Source: Papaver somniferum (Eukaryota > Streptophyta > Magnoliopsida > Ranunculales > Papaveraceae). Taken from it: a stretch of 64,000 bases of DNA. Where the stretch lies: the NCBI RefSeq assembly GCF_003573695.1, contig NC_039362.1, positions 8,842,088 through 8,906,087 on the forward strand, given 5' to 3'. The notes beneath the pieces were generated by a model that worked only from the letters and a program-made list of their open reading frames with translations, ran no database searches and was not told the origin of the DNA. This document shows positions 58,865-64,000 of this stretch, one piece after another; within the stretch, counting starts at the first letter, position 1; the number at the start of each line of letters is the position of its first letter. The translations under genes were made by a program, and so were the position numbers.

Positions 58865-58990
58865 ATATCAATGCATTTCCTTAATTACATCATCTTCGAC
58901 GGGAAGCACTTCATATGCTTGGCACTTTTAGAGCTATCTAGCTATTTTAAGTTAATATCATTTCTTTAGTGTCGACTATATTAAAATCAA
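58865..58990 (+). repeat. 300-bp tandem-type repeat, copy D (partial)
   Basis: CAATGCATTTCCTTAATTAC, CGACGGGAAGCACTTCATAT, then CTTTAGTGTCGACTATATTA; runs into the GC hairpin segment. Confidence 0.7.
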
Positions 58991-58997
58991 ATTGTTA

Positions 58998-59097
58998 ACT
59001 GGAGTCCCTTCTGGAACGGGTGCGGGGCGAAGCCCCGCCTCACCAATTAGGAACCGATTCCCATCATACCCGGCGCGTAGCACGGGTTTCACACTAA
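58998..59097 (+). mobile_element. Helitron-like 3' terminus with two hairpins
   Basis: The palindrome GCGGGGCGAAGCCCCGC is followed by CCCGGCGCGTAGCACGGG, then TTTCACACTAA before a T. A GC-rich hairpin about 10 bases before CTRR at an A^T target is the plant Helitron 3' signature. The 5' end (TC) was not located, so element length is unknown. Confidence 0.45.
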
Positions 59098-59630
59098 TTA
59101 TACTAATAACCGTTTTACTAAATTACCCAACTACTAAAATGGAGGATAAAATCTCTACACATGTTTCGTGTCTGTGCCCCAATATGTTCTGTGTATGATG
59201 CGGACACGACGCCAATACTGGCGTGACGGTGCTTCACACCTTTGAACTAGCCGTTAAAAGCTTCACCGTAAGAAAACATTTTTTAACCTTCCATCAGTCT
59301 TTGCTCGTTTCTCTGGAACCCTCTTCATACTACAACTACAACCAGTCCACCACCTTCATCTAAACTGAACTCATCTGATCACCACCAGGAGTCTTCCATC
59401 CTCAAAACAGTAAGACTTCAGTTGATTACTTGATAAAAAAAATTTCTTTTTTTTTATTTTAATTAATTTTAAGACGAAAGAGGAGTCCTTGAGTAACTGC
59501 ATCTTTGTCACTTTTTGTTCGGAAATTAAAACTAGTTGTAATGGGTCAATCAATTTATACGCCAGATTATTATTTTTGATTATTGTTTAACTTAGAGCTC
59601 TGAAATTCAATCTCCAAAACTGAAATTTTA
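59098..59630 (+). other. Intergenic / promoter-like, no gene called
   Basis: A CT-rich stretch at 59290-59400 could be a leader. No convincing ORF. Confidence 0.35.
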
Positions 59631-59631
59631 T

Positions 59632-59713
59632 AATTACTCACAAGTTCAAGCAGATTGAATTAGCTGCCGTTGAACTGTTGGAGGAAATTCAATCTGCTTG
59701 AACTTGTGAGTAA
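59632..59713. repeat. Perfect inverted repeat, 29-bp arms, 24-bp loop
   Basis: The left arm 59632-59660 (begins ATTACTCACAAGTTCAAGCA) is the exact reverse complement of 59685-59713. A transcript would form a long unbranched hairpin. It could be a small-RNA precursor or a fresh fold-back. Confidence 0.9.
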
Positions 59714-59734
59714 TAGAAGAAACCTCAGTTTCGG

Positions 59735-59995
59735 TCACTGAGTATAGCTAAACTGGTATAGAAGTGTGTTGTATACATCTGGATACTTGGTTTGAGTTTC
59801 CAAATAGAAGATTGCCTTTTGGGTTCTTCTACAAATCAGCTCGGGAATGACCGGATCAGTCCATACTCCAACCCCGCAGGAGGTTATGATTGCAGTTTGG
59901 TCACTTCTGTGAAGAATTATCAAGGTGCCCCTCTCATTTCTTTGAAATCATTTGGTTTGAGCTGGGCGTCTAGATACTTCTCCAAACTATTATGA
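59735..59995 (+). other. Exon-like ORF, unidentified
   Basis: An open stretch from about 59792 includes GNDRISPYSNPAGGYDCSLV and then APLISLKSFGLSWASRYFS. Composition is protein-like but I do not recognise a family. It lies just right of the hairpin and may be the last exon of a lost gene. Confidence 0.25.
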
Positions 59996-61620
59996 ACAAT
60001 CTCCAATAGCATTGTCACGACAAATTCAGTTTAATTCACGTTGCTATCCTTCAATTCACGTTGATGTTGTCCCGTTAGTGCACTACCTGATATTGTCCAT
60101 TTTTTTCTGGATTAAAATATAACCTTCTTCTTAGATTTTTTTTTTTTCCGTTATGAACTAGTGATGCTAGTGCTAGTGATTTCGTTGACATCAATAGTCA
60201 TCATTCATGCATCAAAATTATACAGAATATTTCGTGTCTTACCAATATAGAGTTGTAAAATAAGGTGACATTTCCTTCTTTGATGCCATTAGTGTACAAA
60301 GCTTTTAGTGATCTGCTTTGCTTTGAACTTTTCGCGCCCGCTGCTTGCTGCGTAGTCACTGTATAATAAAAAGCTGTACTTTATGTATGTATAATTGTTT
60401 CGTACCATCTCAGCCATATAGCATCAGCGAAGAACTTCAGCCATCTGTGATCTAAAATTATTTCAATATACTCATTTCCTTTACATCTTGCATGCAGCAC
60501 CCATGAAATCTTGCCACTTCTAAATGCTTGAATTGCAGTAGAGGATCAGGAACCACTTTTATGTTAGTAACACCCCAGTTTACTGCCATTTCTAGTCCAG
60601 CTACAATTTCCAAAATTTATGCAGTGTAAGTTCTATAGGTACAGAGGTTTTGGAAGCATTTTAGACACTGAGTTCAAATCAGGTCGTTTGGAGTGTTAGA
60701 GTCAGAGATGGGGGAGGTGGAGGTGTGTAGCACATGCTGCCTTTTCTTCCATACTTTATGTGGATTTTGATGTTTGATCGTTCACCATAAGACAGTAAAT
60801 ATTAGGGCCAAAGAGGGGGAAAAAAGGACCAATGAGTAATTAGGTCAGGGCCATAACATTAGTTTCTACTTTTATCGTCTACAGAATTTGGCCTTTGGGA
60901 TTGGATACACATCCAAAAATAACATTTTGACTTCTAAAAAGCAAGAAGTTAGTTTGGGTGTAAAATTTCAGAACGACAAAAGTCGACTTTTTTGTGAAGC
61001 AAGATATATTTGCTTCCGACTTATGCTTCTGGTATCCGAACGCGCTATTAGGGTGTATAACCCATTCTGCGGGGGGTTCTTACTAGTTTTTACTAGGGAA
61101 AAATATGGTTTAGTCCAAAAGTCAGTCCAAAAGCACGGTTTAGTCCAGCACGAGTCAACTAGGTACAAATTAGTCCAAAATATGGAAAAGTACACTAATA
61201 ACCCTTATCATTTACAATTTAGTCCAAATATTTACAGTTTAGTCCACAGTGACTTATGATGTCAGCAATTTTAATTAACATAAAAAAAAAATTAAAAAAC
61301 AATTTATCTTTTGAACCGTTTGTCCAAAATTCGCAAACTTTATATATTCGGAAAGCTCTTTCCGAGAACTACAAAAAGAGTACCCCTATGACTATATAAT
61401 TCCCATTTTTTAAATTTTTTAAGTTACACTAATGTATAACTATGCACACATCTGCAAAAATCCAACATCCTTTGTAGCCAACAGCCACTTTAGTCTACAC
61501 AGACTGACAAAACTATCAACCACGCCAAGCTCTAGTTGATTAATAGCCGGATTTGTAGAGGTTGGTTTAGCAGTTAACCTGTATCAAGGACAAAACAATA
61601 AAACATAAGAATTCGCAGCT
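59996..61620. other. Intergenic, no gene called
   Basis: No ORF of clear quality. At 61090-61250 the phrase TTTAGTCCA or TTAGTCCAAA is repeated about six times (GGTTTAGTCCAAAAG, CAATTTAGTCCAAAT, CAGTTTAGTCCACAG), which resembles the ends of some plant MULEs. Confidence 0.4.
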
Positions 61621-61639
61621 TGAAAAAGAAGTGATTAAC

Positions 61640-62060
61640 CTTGCATAAACAACCACATAAGAGAACGGGACAATGGTATACAACAATGTACACATCTATA
61701 AAAAAAACTACAAAATCCAACATCCATGCCGTATATCCAGAAGATGGGACAATGGTGTACAACTATGTACACATCTACAAAAACATAGAAAATCCAACAT
61801 CCATAAACGTTACAACATGCAAGTATATCAATGAGACAGGACAATGGTGTACGACTATGTAGACATCTAGAAAAACATAGAAAATACAATATCCATAGAG
61901 ATAAAAACAGGTTGTATATCAATGAGACGGGACAATGGTGTACAACTATGTAAACATCTACAAAAACCAACTAAGAAATACCCATAAAACAGGTCGTACA
62001 TCAATGAGACATGGTAATGATATACAACTTTGTACACGTATACAAAAACCTAGACAATGA
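61640..62060 (+). repeat. 79-92-bp minisatellite, five units
   Basis: Units begin with GGGACAATGG near 61667, 61746, 61838, 61929 and (decayed) 62009. Each contains GTGTACAACTATGTACACAT followed by CTACAAAAACATAGAAAATC. The core GTGTACAACTATGTACAC is a near palindrome. Confidence 0.85.
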
Positions 62061-62640
62061 AGTATACCTTGTTGTGTCCCAACATCCTAAATTAACATTT
62101 GGGCATTCAAATGCTAGTATCATGTGCAATTTCTTCTAATTCAAATGGGATTAAATGTGACACTGTGTAATATAATCAGGGAGTCTACTAGATAACAAAA
62201 ACAAATGTGATATTGTGTAATCTAATCAGGGAGTATATTAGAATGTGCACATAGTGCTGCAACATTTCTTTCCTACTAATAAGTTTTGTAATAAGCTGCT
62301 ACTTCTGATATCATTAACTTAATTACATAATTACAATTATTTATCACTCTTTTGATAAATAACCAAAACATTTCCATACAGTGAAAGATAAAAAAAAAAC
62401 TAATCTTTCCTAACCAAAAGTGTCCCAAATCTGAGGTTTGCTTATTTTAACTTCAATTTTCAAACTCCTAGTAGCCCATGTAACAACTTGGTTTCGAGAT
62501 TGAACTTAATCTCAGTCAAATCGAAAGAGTAAATTCGACATACCTACACCTGAAATATAAATAACCATTCAAAGAACGTTAAGATTATCTTCCTCACTGC
62601 AGAACTCCCAGGAAAACAGATTATACCAAATTTTAGTTAC
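62061..62640. other. Intergenic, no gene seen
   Basis: A duplicated phrase AATGTGA(C/T)A(C/T)TGTGTAAT(A/C)TAATCAGGGAGT occurs at 62153 and 62204. Nothing else identified. Confidence 0.5.
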
Positions 62641-62644
62641 CGAA

Positions 62645-62790
62645 TTAACAATCAACAGGTGTACAATTATATGCACATTAACGATCAACATGAGTACACA
62701 TACATGCACATTAACGATCAACATGAGTACGATTATGTGCACGTTAACGATTAACAGGTGTACAATTATGCACACATTAAGAATCTCCAT
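62645..62790 (+). repeat. 36-bp tandem repeat, four units
   Basis: CATTAACGATCAACATGAGT and variants followed by ACAATTATGTGCA; units near 62647, 62686, 62722 and 62752. Shares the GTGTACAA core with the minisatellite at 61640. Related singles occur at 63330-63420 and 63780-63860. Confidence 0.8.
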
Positions 62791-62868
62791 AACCAAATAT
62801 GTGTCATTTTCTCACATGTGCACAACTACATACAAAAAAAAAAGAAAAAAAAAAGAAAAATTCACTTA

Positions 62869-62940
62869 CATCAATGATTTTCCATGTCGCCTGTTGCACA
62901 TCTTGAGTAATGCCTGCAGCTTTCTCTTTACCAATCCCTA
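62869..62940 (-). other. Exon-like fragment on the minus strand, unidentified
   Basis: Minus strand: acceptor GCATCTAG, then an open phase reading IGKEKAAGITQDVQQATWK, IID, then the strong donor GTAAGTG. The product is not recognised. Two other open stretches follow the same strand: 63215-63320 (SDFIFLNFGEAMCWQPPTQE) and 63660-63745 (DSTTAGYALDGVEGTQWMFN then a stop). They may be exons of one gene or captured fragments. Confidence 0.3.
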
Positions 62941-62944
62941 GATG

Positions 62945-64000
62945 CAATAATTGTCGCCCAGATTAAAATCCTGAACATCACATTTGGAAACAAAATCATG
63001 TAAGAAATATTCAAATTCTTAAAAAAGTAAAAAGAACATTGATTGTTACAGGTATGGTTTCAGTCCTAAATGATTCAACCGAATAGACAGAAATCAACAA
63101 ACCTTAGAACAAACATCATCAGATGCCCCCAATGTGAAATGACACCATATTCAGCTGAATTTAGTAATACAAACAAGTAAAACAGAGTTTACCTCATACA
63201 GATGAGGTGAAGAATCCATTCATTTCCATGTAGACTCCTAGCAAATCAATTCTTGGGTAGGAGGTTGCCAGCACATCGCTTCACCAAAATTCAGAAAAAT
63301 GAAATCAGATGCCTTTCCTACATAATCAATAGGTGTATAACTTTGTACACATTTTCGATAAAAAGGTGTACAATTATGTATACATAAACAATCAAAATGT
63401 GTATAACTATGCGCACATTAAATGAAAGAACACTTTAGGTATTACAGTTGATATTAGTGACAATCTGAGTCTGACTAAGTTGACCTTAAGATAAAATTCA
63501 GTAAACTAGATATCTATTAAATACATAAATTAAGAATTTATGCTATTTTAATTGGTAACATGGGCTATAATGCTAGTGGCGCACTTTAATTCTATTGAGA
63601 ACGAATTGTAATGCCAACACTAGGATACAGTAATGTTACTACTCATGCCTAAATTACAATTCATGCCGTAAGGTTAAACATCCATTGTGTCCCTTCAACA
63701 CCATCCAACGCATATCCAGCGGTAGTGCTATCAACCAAAAGTTGTTTCAGAGCACAATCGATAAGACCACATCATATAACCGGTGTACAAGCATATACAC
63801 CTCGTATACCAAACACAAAAATAGGTGCACATACAACTGGTGTACAAGAAAATACACCGGATAAGTAGCTACCACACAACAACTAGGAAAATACACATTA
63901 GGCGTATTCAAGTAACCAACTAAGAATTTCAAAGTTGGCAAGTTAAAACTTGACAAAAACTAGATAAATTACATCTTATTAATCTAATAATATCCACACA
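62945..64000. other. Right edge: intron-like sequence with GTGTACAA motifs
   Basis: Apart from the exon-like stretches on the minus strand, only dispersed GTGTATAACTTTGTACAC-like palindromes (63330-63420, 63780-63860) are seen. Confidence 0.4.

Overview
The window looks like repeat-rich, AT-rich nuclear DNA from a flowering plant. It holds plant-type LTR retrotransposons (SIRE-like Copia, chromovirus and Tat/Ogre-type Gypsy), L1-type LINEs with zf-RVT and plant RNase H-like domains, a Stowaway MITE, and plant primer-binding sites (initiator-Met and Arg tRNAs). I cannot name the species. I see no complete host gene. Almost every coding stretch belongs to, or was captured by, a mobile element. 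There is one assembly gap of Ns at 38376-38506.

Left part (1-17094). A SIRE-like Copia 3' LTR (42-2461) sits inside the end of a chromovirus Gypsy element (chromodomain tail 2464-2609, 3' LTR 2620-2896). That Gypsy LTR in turn abuts a broken FAR1/MULE-like coding fragment on the minus strand. From 4200 to 11830 there are only diverged repeats: a 70-bp GGGGCC palindrome array, a four-copy macro-repeat and a fold-back element. Two degenerate LINE fragments lie head to tail at 12170-15590, followed by an orphan two-exon mini-gene candidate at 15898-16160.

Central nest (17095-47697). One minus-strand Tat/Ogre-like element with target duplication GGTAG carries tRNA-Arg PBS, a decayed gag and no pol. 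Its 3' LTR was split twice. The first insertion is a 20-kb MULE-like body with 9-bp target duplication (17767-38001), made of two head-to-tail related copies carrying captured exons of a SAC3/THP3-like gene and of a CCA-adding tRNA nucleotidyltransferase. The second is a 1.6-kb TIR element (38144-39781). The MULE-like body itself hosts a complete LTR retrotransposon (27553-36390, TSD GGACT). This innermost element has gag and an aspartic protease on the plus strand, no reverse transcriptase or integrase, and a six-exon gene in antisense whose splice phases agree across all exons.

Right part (47698-64000). A minus-strand SIRE-like Copia element (50577-58447, TSD GTTGG) keeps only gag. It is inserted in the middle of a roughly 300-bp tandem repeat. 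Further right are a Stowaway MITE, a Helitron-like 3' end, a perfect 29-bp-arm hairpin, and minisatellites built on a GTGTACAA-type palindrome, with a few unidentified exon-like ORFs on the minus strand.

Functionally, the three large retroelements in the nest and at right all lack pol, so they would depend on partners for mobility. The most unusual content is the intron-containing antisense gene and the palindromic micro-repeat TGTGTAACT..AGTTACACA, which is confined to the MULE-like bodies.
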